Part shown: in pieces, positions 41,871-50,577 of the stretch
Layout of the letters: each line of letters starts with the position of its first letter
How positions within the stretch are numbered: position 1 is the first letter of the stretch
Assembly (NCBI RefSeq): GCF_900119385.1
Contig: NZ_FPKO01000009.1
Location: 1,139,405-1,203,404, forward strand
Direction of reading: 5' to 3'
Source: Thermophilibacter mediterraneus
GTDB taxonomy: Bacteria; Actinomycetota; Coriobacteriia; Coriobacteriales; Atopobiaceae
DNA: 64,000 nt
The notes under the pieces: model-generated
The model's database searches: none
Told to the model about the DNA's origin: nothing
The model's input: only the letters and a program-made list of their open reading frames with translations
Position numbers and translations under genes: made by a program

Positions 41871-43288
41871 CCGATCGCCCCTTCCATCTCGAGCTTGATG
41901 AGGTTGTTCATCTCCACGGCGTACTCCATCGGGAGCTCCTTGGAGACGGGGTTGGCGAAGCCGTTGACCACGAGCGTGCGCGCCTCCTCCTCGGAGCAGC
42001 CGCGGCTCATGAGGTAGAGGACCGTGTCGTCGGAGATGCGGCCGATCGTGGCCTCGTGGCCCACCTGCGCGGTGGCGTTGCGCACGTCCATCGCGGGGAT
42101 GGTGTCGGAGCGGGAGATGTCGTCGAGCATGAGGCTCTGGCAGCTCACGCTGCAGCGCGCGCGGTCCGCGCGACGGCCGATCACGACTGAGCTCCGGAAG
42201 GTGTTCACGCCGCCGTCCTTGGAGATGGACTTCGTGGAGACGGAGGCCGTGGTGTCAGCGCCGTTCATGATGACCTTGCAGCCGGTGTCGAGGTCCTGCG
42301 TGGCGCCGGCGAAGGTGATGCCGGTGAACTCGCAGCTCGAGCGGTCGCCCGCCATGACGGTGGTGGGGTAGAGGTAGCTCACGTGGCTGCCAAAGGAGCC
42401 GGAGACCCACTCCATCTTGGCGTCGGCGCCGATGGTGGCGCGCTTGGTGTTGAGGTTGTACATGTTCTTGGACCAGTTCTCGATCGTGGAGTAGCGCAGG
42501 CGCGCGCCGTCCTTCACGAAGAGCTCGACGGCCCCGGCATGCAGGTTGGCTTCGTAGTACTTGGGCGCCGAGCAGCCCTCGATGAAGTGGAGGTCCGCGC
42601 CGGGCTCCACGATGATGAGCGTGTGCTCGAACTGGCCCGCGCCCGCCGCGTTGAGGCGGAAGTAGCTCTGCAGCGGGTAGGGGAGCGTCACGCCGGCCGG
42701 CACGTAGACGAAGGAGCCGCCGCTCCAGACGGCGTAGTGAAGCGCCGCGAACTTGTGGTCCGTGGGTGGGATCAGCGTGCCGAAGTACTGGTGCACGACG
42801 GGCTCCCACTGTGGGTCGTGGAGGGCGTCCTCGATCGTGGTGTAGATCACGCCCTGCTTGGCCACGTCCTCGCGCATGTTGTGATAGACGATCTCGGAGT
42901 CGTACTGGGCGCCCACGCCGGCGAGGCTCTCGCGCTCCGCCTCGGGGATGCCCAGGCGCTCGAAGGTGTCCTTGATGTCCTCCGGAACGTCGTCCCAGCT
43001 CTTGGCCTGCTTGGTCTTGGGGGAGACGTACGTGGAGATGTGGTCGAGGTCAAGCCCCGAGATGCTCGGCCCCCAGTTGGGCGCCATCTCGCGCGCGTGG
43101 TAGGTCTCGAGCGCGGCCAGGCGCATCTCGAGCATCCACTCGGGCTCGTCCTTCTTCTCCGAGATCGCGCGGACGATCTCGGGCGTCAGGCCGTCGTCGT
43201 AGCGCTCGTAGCCCTCCTCGGGCTTGGTGAAGTCGTAGAGGGAGCGGTCGACGTCGGCGACCTGCGTGCGCTTGCGCTCCTCGCTCAC
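41867..43288 (-). CDS. sufB: Fe-S cluster scaffold SufB
   Basis: The 473-residue protein has typical SufB marks: VVHQYFGTLIPPTDHKFAAL, GGSFVYVPAGV, EGCSAPKYYEANLHAG and the C-terminal conserved region DETVLYLMSRGCSEEEAR. The Cys in the EGCSAP stretch matches the SufB cysteine implicated in sulfur entry. It builds [4Fe-4S] clusters in the SufBC2D complex. It overlaps sufC and sufD by 4 bases each, so the complex subunits are translationally coupled. Confidence 0.96.
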   Translation of the reverse strand: MSEERKRTQVADVDRSLYDFTKPEEGYERYDDGLTPEIVRAISEKKDEPEWMLEMRLAALETYHAREMAPNWGPSISGLDLDHISTYVSPKTKQAKSWDDVPEDIKDTFERLGIPEAERESLAGVGAQYDSEIVYHNMREDVAKQGVIYTTIEDALHDPQWEPVVHQYFGTLIPPTDHKFAALHYAVWSGGSFVYVPAGVTLPYPLQSYFRLNAAGAGQFEHTLIIVEPGADLHFIEGCSAPKYYEANLHAGAVELFVKDGARLRYSTIENWSKNMYNLNTKRATIGADAKMEWVSGSFGSHVSYLYPTTVMAGDRSSCEFTGITFAGATQDLDTGCKVIMNGADTTASVSTKSISKDGGVNTFRSSVVIGRRADRARCSVSCQSLMLDDISRSDTIPAMDVRNATAQVGHEATIGRISDDTVLYLMSRGCSEEEARTLVVNGFANPVSKELPMEYAVEMNNLIKLEMEGAIG

Positions 43289-44082
43289 CGCGCATCACCT
43301 GCCGCGGGGCACCCGGGGCAGTCGTCGCAGCGCTCGTCGCCGCGCTCGAAGCGCTCGAAGCCGTTGGCGTCGATCTCCCCGATGAGCTCGGCGGGGCCCT
43401 CGGCAACCATGTGGCCCTTGACCATGACGTGCGTGCGGTCGACGGTCAGGCGCTCGAGGATGCGCGTGTTGTGCGTGATCACGATGAGCGCGCCGCCCAC
43501 CTGCTCGCGGTACGCCTCGATGCCGCGCGAGACGATGCCGAGCGCGTCGACGTCGAGGCCGGAGTCGGTCTCGTCGAGGATCGCCAGCCTCGGCTGGAGC
43601 AGCAGCAGCTGGAGCATCTCGATCTTCTTCTTCTCGCCGCCCGAGAAGCCCACGTTGAGCTCGCGCATGAGGAAGCTCTGGTCGAGCTCGAGCTGGTCGG
43701 CGATCTCGCCCACGCGCTGGCGGAACTTGCGCGCCGTGGTCTTGAGCTCGGGGCGCATCTGGCAGATCGTGCGCAGGAAGCTGTAGAGCGGCACGCCGGG
43801 AACCTCGACGGGAGCCTGGTAGGAGAGGAAGATGCCGGCGAGCGAGCGCTTGTCGGCGGAGAGCTCGGTGACGTCCTCGCCCGCGAAGGAGATGGAGCCC
43901 GAGGTCACGCGGTACGCCGGGTCGCCCATGACGACGTGGCCGAGCGTGGACTTGCCCGCGCCGTTGGGGCCCATGAGGACGTGGCACTCGCCCTCGCCCA
44001 CGACGAGGTCGACGTCGTGCAGGATGGGCTTGTCCTCGGTGCCCGCCGAGAGGGCGCTCACGTTGAGTAGCGTAGATGCCAT
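43285..44082 (-). CDS. sufC: Fe-S assembly ATPase SufC
   Basis: The 265-residue ABC-type ATPase is without a membrane partner. Walker A GPNGAGKST, signature FSGGEKKKIEM and Walker B LAILDETDSGLD are those of SufC, as is IFLSYQAPVEVPGV. It powers the SufBCD scaffold. It is the first gene of the operon; the C-terminal tail is Cys-rich (DERCDDCPGCPAA), which is not usual for SufC and might bind metal. Confidence 0.95.
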   Translation of the reverse strand: MASTLLNVSALSAGTEDKPILHDVDLVVGEGECHVLMGPNGAGKSTLGHVVMGDPAYRVTSGSISFAGEDVTELSADKRSLAGIFLSYQAPVEVPGVPLYSFLRTICQMRPELKTTARKFRQRVGEIADQLELDQSFLMRELNVGFSGGEKKKIEMLQLLLLQPRLAILDETDSGLDVDALGIVSRGIEAYREQVGGALIVITHNTRILERLTVDRTHVMVKGHMVAEGPAELIGEIDANGFERFERGDERCDDCPGCPAAGDAR

Positions 44083-44139
44083 GGTCCGCCTTTCTTCTCG
44101 CGGGCGACCTCCGCCCGCGCCCGTTCCCCTCGCGGGACC

Positions 44140-44230
44140 CTGCCCGCGCTCGTTTGCCTAATTCATACTAATGAGTGGGGAATTTCACGCAAGCGTCGGA
44201 GGGAGAAAAACCGGCGGCTCCGTAATAAAT
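44140..44230 (-). promoter_or_regulatory. Probable promoter region of the suf operon
   Basis: On the minus strand TTGCGT and TAGTAT stand 16 bp apart (about 44194-44167), near 85 bases upstream of sufC. The A+T-rich stretch around 44220-44250 (ACTAGGATTTATTACG on the minus strand) may be the regulator's site. This is a visual match only. Confidence 0.4.
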
Positions 44231-44252
44231 CCTAGTTCTGTGAGGGTATTTT

Positions 44253-44292
44253 GCGGCGCCCGGCACCACGGGCCCCGTGGAGCGGGCGCCGC
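44253..44292. terminator. Two-part G+C-rich hairpin between suf promoter and oxidase gene
   Basis: GCGGCGCCCG (44253-44262) pairs with CGGGCGCCGC (44283-44292), and CCACGG inside pairs with CCGTGG. It is about 70 bases past the end of the minus-strand oxidase gene and probably ends its transcript, though no T-tract follows. Confidence 0.5.
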
Positions 44293-44362
44293 GCGCACGG
44301 TCGCCGGGCTCCGGCGCGGGGTGCGGGGCAGCCGGGCATCGGGTGCCGCCCCGGGCGCGGGC

Positions 44363-44881
44363 TCACACGAGCTCGATGCTCTGCTTGCCGCTCGCGCGCT
44401 CGACGGTCACGTCGACGATGGCGGTGCGCGCGAAGAAGCGGGCGATCTCGGCGTCCACGGTCTCCGCCCCCAGATCGGGCGCGTACTTCGCGCACAGGGC
44501 GAGAAGGGCAGCGCGGCGCGCGTCGTCGCCGTCGACCAGGCGCGCCCGCCCGAAGGCGATGACGCTTTGGAAGTAGGTCGTGAGCTGCTCGGGCACCACG
44601 TCGCCTCGTTCGATCACGCACGCGCTCACGCGCGCGTCGGCGGCGATCGCGTCGAGCTTGGCGCCCTTGGGCGCGCCGTGGAGCAGGAGGTGCCCCACGA
44701 CGCCCGCCTCCCCCTCGGCCTCGGTGGGGGAGGCGAAGGAGTAGTTCACGGGCACCGCGTAGGGAAAGCCGTCCGTGGCGTCGCTCCCCGCGAGCGCGAG
44801 GACGCACTCGCGCCCGCGCTCGAGGATGCCGCGGCACGCCTCCGGTGAGAGCTCCTGCCTTCTCCTGCGCATGGGTCGCAT
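44363..44881 (-). CDS. Pyridoxamine 5-phosphate oxidase-fold flavoprotein (NimA/5-nitroimidazole-type)
   Basis: From ATG 44881 (GAGGGGCG just before) the 172-residue protein has the split-barrel flavin-binding pattern of NimA-like proteins: ECVLALAGSDATDGFPYAVPVNYSF, LLLHGAPKGAKLDAI, RVSACVIERGDVVPEQLTTYFQSVIAFGRARLV. Such proteins reduce nitro compounds or other small molecules with FMN; the substrate here is unknown. It is a single gene. The 277-base gap to the next gene holds nothing recognisable. Confidence 0.8.
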   Translation of the reverse strand: MRPMRRRRQELSPEACRGILERGRECVLALAGSDATDGFPYAVPVNYSFASPTEAEGEAGVVGHLLLHGAPKGAKLDAIAADARVSACVIERGDVVPEQLTTYFQSVIAFGRARLVDGDDARRAALLALCAKYAPDLGAETVDAEIARFFARTAIVDVTVERASGKQSIELV

Positions 44882-45157
44882 CGTCGCCCCTCTCGTCCGG
44901 GCGCTCCCGCGCCCTCTCGTCTTCGCCCAGTGTAGCAGCAAGGGGCGCCTCGGGCGGGCAGGCGCGAGGGCCGGTCGGCCGCCTCGTCGCTCCCGCGCCC
45001 CGCTGCCGGGTTTCTCGGGGCGTGCGTCGCCCCGCTTTGCCGGCGCGTTACGCGGCGCGGCGCGCCCCCGAGCGAGAAGTACCATGGCGCAGGTGTGGGG
45101 ACGCGACGACCTGCGCCGGCATGGCCCGGGCGGTCAACGGGGGAGGTCCTTCTCGGC

Positions 45158-46144
45158 ATGGATGCGTGGAAGCGGCTCGGCGGCTTCATCGGGAGCCACA
45201 TGGCGTTCGTCTCGCCGGCCTGCGTGGTCCTGGGCGTGCTCTTCCCGGGGCAGCTCTCCCAGATCAAGCCGGCCGTGACCGCGCTCTTCGCGTTCATGAC
45301 GTTCCAGAGCTCGCTCTCCAACACGTTCTCCAACCTCGCGCGCACGCTGCGCCACCCGGCGCCGATGGTCGCGACGCTGGCCCTGTCCACGGTCGTCATG
45401 CCCTGCGTCGCCTTCGCGCTCGCGACGGCGCTCTTCGGGTCGAGCCCCAGCCTCGTCTGCGGCATCGTGCTGGAGTACAGCGTGCCGGTCGCCGTGGTCA
45501 GCGCCATGTGGGTCAACATGCTCGGGGGCGACCCCTCGCTCACCCTGGCCACGGTGCTCGTGTCGACGGTTGCGGCGCCGCTGACCATCCCGCTCACGCT
45601 GCACGCGCTGCTCGGGCAGACCGTCGAGGTCGACGCCGCCCGGATGGTGGGGGAGATGGCGGTCTCCATCGCGCTCCCGGCGCTCGCGGGGACGGCCCTC
45701 AACGACGCCACGCGCGGGCGGGCGGCGCGCGAGCTCTCGCCGGCGATCGCGCCGGCGGCCAAGATCGCGCTCGTGCTCGTGATCTTGTGCAACTCGACGG
45801 GCGTGGCGCCCTACGTGCGCGCCCTCACGCCGCGGCTCGTCGCGGTGGCGGCGTTCATCTGCGCGTTCGCCGCGTGCGGCTACGCGCTCGGGCTGGCGGT
45901 CGCGCGCGCGGCGCGCCTCCCGCACGACCGGCAGGTCTCCATGACCTACCTCGTGGGCATGCGCAACATCTCCGCCGGGGCCGTGATCGCGGGGGAGTAC
46001 TTCCCGGGTGAGGTGATGTTCCCCGTGGTCATCGGGACGCTCTTCCAGCAGGTGCTGGCGGCGGGGTTCGGCTCGCTGCTGCGTCGGCTCGCCCGCGGGC
46101 GCGCGGCGACGGGGGAGCCGGGTCGGGGCGGCACCGCCGAGTAG
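45158..46144 (+). CDS. BASS-family (bile acid:sodium symporter-like) transporter
   Basis: The ATG at 45158 was chosen with GGGAGGT upstream. The 328-residue membrane protein has about nine to ten hydrophobic segments and the BASS-type sequences FMTFQSSLSN, LEYSVPVAVVSAMWVN and VGMRNISAGAVIAGEYFPGEVMFPVV, with polar residues in the crossover regions. Members take up bile acids, pyruvate, pantothenate or similar anions with sodium. The substrate cannot be told from sequence. It is monocistronic. Confidence 0.82.
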   Translation: MDAWKRLGGFIGSHMAFVSPACVVLGVLFPGQLSQIKPAVTALFAFMTFQSSLSNTFSNLARTLRHPAPMVATLALSTVVMPCVAFALATALFGSSPSLVCGIVLEYSVPVAVVSAMWVNMLGGDPSLTLATVLVSTVAAPLTIPLTLHALLGQTVEVDAARMVGEMAVSIALPALAGTALNDATRGRAARELSPAIAPAAKIALVLVILCNSTGVAPYVRALTPRLVAVAAFICAFAACGYALGLAVARAARLPHDRQVSMTYLVGMRNISAGAVIAGEYFPGEVMFPVVIGTLFQQVLAAGFGSLLRRLARGRAATGEPGRGGTAE

Positions 46145-46264
46145 GGGCGACGCGCGAGGGGCGCGCCCCGCGGCGGCGCCCCGGCATTGTTGCGCCCTCG
46201 TCTCGGCGCGCCGGCGCGTCCGGTCCCTGTCGTAGAATGGGGCGCATCGAAGATAGGAGGACCC

Positions 46265-46582
46265 ATGCCCCTTACCAAGGAAGACGTCGCGGGCATCGCG
46301 GACTATGCGCGCATCGCCCTCACGCCCGAGGAGCTCGACGAGATGACCGCGTACATGAACGACGCGATCGACCTGCTCGAGCCCATTCGGCAGTACGACC
46401 TCGAGGGCGTCGAGCCCACGTTCCACCCCATCGGGGACCTCTCCAACGTCATGGCGGGGGACGTGCCGGACACCTCCGTCCGCGCGCTGCCCCTCGACGC
46501 GGCGCTCCGCAACGCGGGCTCCTCGCGGGACCGCTGCTTCCGCGTGCCGTCGATCCTCGGCGACCAGGGGGGTGACCGCTGA
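46265..46582 (+). CDS. gatC: Asp/Glu-tRNA amidotransferase subunit C
   Basis: The 105-residue protein begins MPLTKEDVAGIADYARIALTPEELDEM, the standard GatC start, with the helical linker LEPIRQYDLEGVEPTFHP. It clamps GatA to GatB. ATAGGAGG precedes the ATG. Its TGA overlaps the gatA ATG by one base. The trio converts misacylated Glu-tRNA(Gln) or Asp-tRNA(Asn) to the amide form. Confidence 0.95.
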   Translation: MPLTKEDVAGIADYARIALTPEELDEMTAYMNDAIDLLEPIRQYDLEGVEPTFHPIGDLSNVMAGDVPDTSVRALPLDAALRNAGSSRDRCFRVPSILGDQGGDR

Positions 46583-48099
46583 TGGCCACCGCGCCCACGA
46601 GCCTCGACACGCTCTCCGCCCGCCAGGTCGCCGCCGGCGTCGCGGCCGGCGACTTCACCGCCACCGAGGTCGCGCGCGCCGCGCTCGACGCCATCGAGCG
46701 GCGCGACCCCGAGGTCCGGGCGTTCCTGCAGGTCTCGGCCGACCTCGCGCTCGAGGCGGCCGCGGCGACGGACGCCCGTCGCGCCGCGGGCGAGGCGCTC
46801 GGGCCCCTCGCGGGCGTGCCCGTTGCCTTCAAGGACAACATGAACCTCGTGGGGACGCGCACCACCTGCGCCTCCCGCATGCTCGAGGGCTACGAGAGCC
46901 CCTACACGGCCACCTGCGTCCAGCGGATGCTCGACGCCGGGGCCACGCCCGTCGGCAAGACGAACATGGACGAGTTCGCCTTCGGCTCCTCGACCGAGTC
47001 GTCGGCCTTCCACCCCACGGCCAACCCCTGGGACGCCTCGCGCGTTCCCGGCGGCTCCTCGGGCGGCTCCGCCGCCGCCGTGGCGGCGGGCGAGGCCACC
47101 ATCGCCCTGGGCTCCGACACCGGCGGCTCCATCCGACAGCCCGCGTCGCTGTGCGGCGTCGTGGGCCTGAAGCCCACCTACGGCGCGGTCAGCCGCTACG
47201 GCGTGGTGGCGTTCGGATCGTCGCTCGACCAGGTCGGCCCGTTCGGCCGCCGCGTCGAGGACGTGGCGCTGGCCATGAACGCGCTCGTCGCCGGCGGGCG
47301 GGACCCGTGGGACTCCACGAGCCAGGCGGTCGCCCCCGACTTCCTCGCCCACCTCGACGACCCGGTCGAGGGGCGCCGCGTCGGCGTCGTCCCCGCCCTC
47401 ATGGAGGCCGCCGGCCTTTCCGACGAGGTGCGCGACGCCGTCGCCGCCGCCGGCCGGGCCCTCGTCGACCAGGGCGCCGAGCTCGTGGAGGTCGACCTGC
47501 CCAACATCGCCTCCGCCATCGCCGCCTACTACGTCATCGCCCCCTGCGAGGCGTTCTCCAACCTCGCCCGCTTCGACGGCGTGCGCTACGGCTACCAGGA
47601 GCCCGGCCGGGCGACCCTCGCGGAGCAGACCTCGCTCTCGCGCGCCCATGGCTTTGGCGAGGAGGCGAAGCGCCGCCAGATGCTCGGCGCCTACCTGCTC
47701 TCAAGCGGCGTGTACGACACGTACTACTACCCCGCGCAGCAGGTCCGCACGCTCATCACGGCCGACTACGCCCGGGCGTACGAGCAGTGCGACGTCATCC
47801 TCATGCCCGCCGCTCCGCGCACGGCGTTTCGGTTCGGCGAGCTCTCCGACCCCACGCAGATGTACGCGTCGGACATGTTCACGATCTCCAACAACATTGC
47901 GGGCAACGGCGGCGTCTCCGTGCCCCTGGGCCTCGGCGCGACGTCCGGCCTCCCGGTCTCGGCCCAGCTGCAGGGGCCCGCGTTCGCCGACGCCCGACTC
48001 CTCACGTTCGCGCGCGCGATCGAGCGCGCCCTCTCGCCCGACGGCGAGGGGGCACCCGTCGCGCCCGCGCTTGCCGGGAAGGGGGGTGAGCTCGCATGA
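46582..48099 (+). CDS. gatA: Asp/Glu-tRNA amidotransferase subunit A
   Basis: The 505-residue amidase-signature enzyme shows the Lys in VAFKDNMNL, the cis-Ser in GGSSGGSAAAVAAG and the nucleophile Ser in GSDTGGSIRQPAS. It frees ammonia from glutamine for GatB. The overlap with gatC (one base) and gatB (four bases) indicates a coupled operon. Confidence 0.96.
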   Translation: MATAPTSLDTLSARQVAAGVAAGDFTATEVARAALDAIERRDPEVRAFLQVSADLALEAAAATDARRAAGEALGPLAGVPVAFKDNMNLVGTRTTCASRMLEGYESPYTATCVQRMLDAGATPVGKTNMDEFAFGSSTESSAFHPTANPWDASRVPGGSSGGSAAAVAAGEATIALGSDTGGSIRQPASLCGVVGLKPTYGAVSRYGVVAFGSSLDQVGPFGRRVEDVALAMNALVAGGRDPWDSTSQAVAPDFLAHLDDPVEGRRVGVVPALMEAAGLSDEVRDAVAAAGRALVDQGAELVEVDLPNIASAIAAYYVIAPCEAFSNLARFDGVRYGYQEPGRATLAEQTSLSRAHGFGEEAKRRQMLGAYLLSSGVYDTYYYPAQQVRTLITADYARAYEQCDVILMPAAPRTAFRFGELSDPTQMYASDMFTISNNIAGNGGVSVPLGLGATSGLPVSAQLQGPAFADARLLTFARAIERALSPDGEGAPVAPALAGKGGELA

Positions 48100-49604
48100 A
48101 GAAGCTCGCCGAGGTCCTGCGCGACTGGGAGGCCGTGATCGGCCTCGAGGTCCACACCGAGCTCACCACGCTCGAGACCAAGATGTTCTGCAACTGTCGC
48201 CTCTCCCACGACGACCCGCCCAACACCAACGTCTGCCCCGTGTGCCTGGGCATGCCCGGTGCCCTGCCCGTGCCCAACGAGCGGGCCATCGAGTCCATCG
48301 TCATGGCGGGTCTGGCGACCAACTGCCAGATCATGCGGCACTCGATGTTCTACCGCAAGCACTACTTCTACCCCGACATGGCCAAGAACTTCCAGACCAC
48401 GCAGGGGCCGGTCGCCTTCTGCATGCACGGCCACCTCGACCTGGAGGTCTCGGGCCCCGGGGCCGGGGAGCGCCCGGACGGCACGGTCGAGAAGGGCGGC
48501 GACGGCTCCTACGTGGCGCCCATCCGGATCCTGCGCATCCACATGGAGGAGGACGCCGCCAAGATGGTGCACGTGGGCGGCGAGGAGGGCCGCATCACCG
48601 CGGCGACCGAGAGCCTCATCGACTACAACCGCTGCGGCACCCCGCTCATCGAGCTCGTGACCGAGCCCGACCTGCGCACGCCCGAGGAGGCGCGCCTGTT
48701 CATGGAGAAGCTGCGCCAGACCTTCCTCACGCTCGGCATCTCCGACTGCTCGCTCGAGAGCGGCTCGATGCGCTGCGACGGCAACGTCTCGCTGCGCCGC
48801 CGCGGTTCCACGGAGTTCGGCACCAAGACCGAGATGAAGAACATCAACTCGTTCAAGAGCCTCCACGACGCGCTCGAGTACGAGATCTGCCGCCAGGCCG
48901 AGGTGCTCGAGGAGGGCGGCATCGTCTACCAGGAGACCCGTCACTGGGAGCCCTCGCGCAAGCGCACCGTCGTCATGCGCGTCAAGGAGACCGCGGACGA
49001 CTACCGCCTCTTCCCGGACCCCGACCTCGCCCCCTTCGATCTCACGGACGAGTTCGTCGAGCGCTGCCGCTCGCGCATCCCCGAGCTGCCCGACGCCAAG
49101 CGCGACCGCTACATGGCCGACTACGGCCTCAAGCGCGCCGACGCCGCCCAGCTCGCGGGCGACCCCTCCGTGGCGTCGTTTTTCGAGGAGGCGCTCGAGG
49201 GCGCGGACGCAAAGGTCGTCCCCACGGTGGCCAACGTGATGGTCAACCTCGTGCCCAGCGTGGGCGAGCTCACGGTGGCGCAGGTCCGCGGCATCGCCGT
49301 TCTTCTCGCCGAGGACGCGGTCACGTTCGCCCAGGCCCGCGAGGTCGCGGGCGCGATCAGCGGCACGGGGGAGGACCCCGCCGCCTACGTCGACGCCCAC
49401 GGCATGCGGCAGTCCACGGACGAGGGCGCGCTCGGCGCCATCGTGGACGAGGTGCTCGGCCGCTGCACCGACCAGGTCCAGCAGTACCGCGACGGCAACA
49501 AGAAGGTGCTCGGGTTCCTGGTGGGGCAGTGCATGAAGGCGGCCAAGGGCTCCGGCAACCCCAAGGCCTTCAACAAGATGCTCGCTGAGCGGCTCGAGGG
49601 GTAG
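48096..49604 (+). CDS. gatB: Asp/Glu-tRNA amidotransferase subunit B
   Basis: The 502-residue protein has VIGLEVHTEL near the start, the zinc-binding cysteine set CNCRLSHDDPPNTNVCPVC, the kinase-like YRKHYFYPDMAKNFQ and the C-terminal tRNA-binding YqeY-type domain ending in NKKVLGFLVGQCMKAAKG. It phosphorylates and amidates the tRNA-bound acid. It overlaps gatA by four bases. Confidence 0.96.
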   Translation: MKKLAEVLRDWEAVIGLEVHTELTTLETKMFCNCRLSHDDPPNTNVCPVCLGMPGALPVPNERAIESIVMAGLATNCQIMRHSMFYRKHYFYPDMAKNFQTTQGPVAFCMHGHLDLEVSGPGAGERPDGTVEKGGDGSYVAPIRILRIHMEEDAAKMVHVGGEEGRITAATESLIDYNRCGTPLIELVTEPDLRTPEEARLFMEKLRQTFLTLGISDCSLESGSMRCDGNVSLRRRGSTEFGTKTEMKNINSFKSLHDALEYEICRQAEVLEEGGIVYQETRHWEPSRKRTVVMRVKETADDYRLFPDPDLAPFDLTDEFVERCRSRIPELPDAKRDRYMADYGLKRADAAQLAGDPSVASFFEEALEGADAKVVPTVANVMVNLVPSVGELTVAQVRGIAVLLAEDAVTFAQAREVAGAISGTGEDPAAYVDAHGMRQSTDEGALGAIVDEVLGRCTDQVQQYRDGNKKVLGFLVGQCMKAAKGSGNPKAFNKMLAERLEG

Positions 49605-49644
49605 CGCACCGGGCCCCGGGTCGACCTAAGAAGACGATCGCAAA

Positions 49645-49756
49645 CGTGCGGGTTGCGGACGGTTTCTGGCCTCAGACCGTCCGCAACCCGCACGCGTTTG
49701 GGGTACGTGCGGTCTGCGGACGGTTTCGTGCCCAAGACCGTCCATAACCCGCACGT
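49645..49756. repeat. Tandem pair of related palindromes after gatB (family E)
   Basis: The first hairpin has perfect 19-bp arms (49645-49663, 49676-49694; CGTGCGGGTTGCGGACGGT). The second (49705-49724, 49737-49756) has nearly the same arms with mismatches. Both loops are 12 bases. They probably end the gat transcript; the doubling suggests a repeat family. Confidence 0.8.
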
Positions 49757-49789
49757 TCTTCTCTCGTCAAAAAATGAGGAACGTAAATA

Positions 49790-49808
49790 AATATTCGTAA
49801 CGAGTATT
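49790..49808. promoter_or_regulatory. Leftover operator of the TetR regulator
   Basis: AATATTCGTAACGAGTATT is a near-perfect 19-bp dyad centred on base 49799, in the A+T-rich region 44 bases before the tetR remnant. It fits a TetR self-regulating site. Confidence 0.5.
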
Positions 49809-49851
49809 CGGTATGAGAAGCCCGTCGGGAGAGGGGCGACGGGGGAGGGCC

Positions 49852-50173
49852 ATGCCAGCGATCTTTTCAACGAGCGGCCGGGACGAGCTGCGCCGGCGCA
49901 TGATGGACGCGGGGTGGAGGTGCCTGCTCGAACGGGGCTACCGGGGCACGCGGATCGAGGGCGTCGCTGAGCGAGCTCGCGGGCCCCGCCGCCGACGGCG
50001 ACCGCCGCGACCTGGGCCTGGCGGCGGCGCTCCAGCGCTCGCTCGCCGTCGTGCTGCTCTCGCGCGACGAGTTCGAGCCGGGCGTCCTCGAGCGCGTGGT
50101 CGACGCGCTGATCGACGACACGCTCGACGCGCTGTACGGACCCGCGGACGCGAAGGGCGATGATGCTCGATGA
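49852..50173 (+). pseudogene. TetR-family regulator remnant with internal deletion and frameshift
   Basis: ATG 49852 follows GGGGGAGGG and encodes a TetR helix-turn-helix beginning (DELRRRMMDAGWRCLLERGYRGTRIEGVAE). At about 49968 the frame is lost. A second frame then gives what looks like the C-terminal part (SELAGPAADGDRRDLGLAAA, LERVVDALIDDTLDALYGP) and stops at 50173. The middle, some 80-100 residues, is missing. The stop overlaps the ATG of the efflux remnant (ATGA at 50170), as expected for a former tetR-efflux operon. Confidence 0.75.
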
Positions 50174-50535
50174 GCAGGGAGAAGGACGACGAGAAGGACC
50201 TGGCGGAGCGGGGCGTGCCCCCCGTGAGGGGAGGTCGCGGCATGCACGCACCCCGGCGCGCCCCGGCGCTACTCGCCATCCTCTGCATGACGTTCATGGA
50301 GACGCTCGACGGGACCATCGTCAACGTGGCGCTGCCCACCATGCAGGCCGAGCTCGGGGTCGGCGCAACCCAGATTCAGCTCGTGGCGAGCGTCTTTCTG
50401 GTGGTCACCTGCGCGTTCCTGCTCGTCTTCGGGCGGCTGGGCGACATCGTCGGCAAGGTGCGCGTCTTCCAGGCGGGCGAGCGGACGGGTAGGCCGCCCG
50501 CCCTTCTCGCCGGCGCGCCGCGGCAAACCTGCTAG
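50170..50535 (+). pseudogene. MFS drug-efflux (DHA2 type) gene, truncated after about 100 codons
   Basis: The frame starts MSREKDDEKDLAERG and shows the first membrane segments of an EmrB/QacA-type exporter (CMTFMETLDGTIVNVALPTMQ and VFLVVTCAFLLVFGRLGDIVGK), then changes at about 50480 to unrelated residues (GERTGRPPALLAGAPRQTC) and stops. Eleven or more membrane segments are missing, so it cannot be a transporter. With the tetR remnant this is one decayed efflux module. Confidence 0.75.
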
Positions 50536-50577
50536 ACTCCCAAGCCCGAGGGCAGGCACTCGCGAAGGGAGCGCGCG

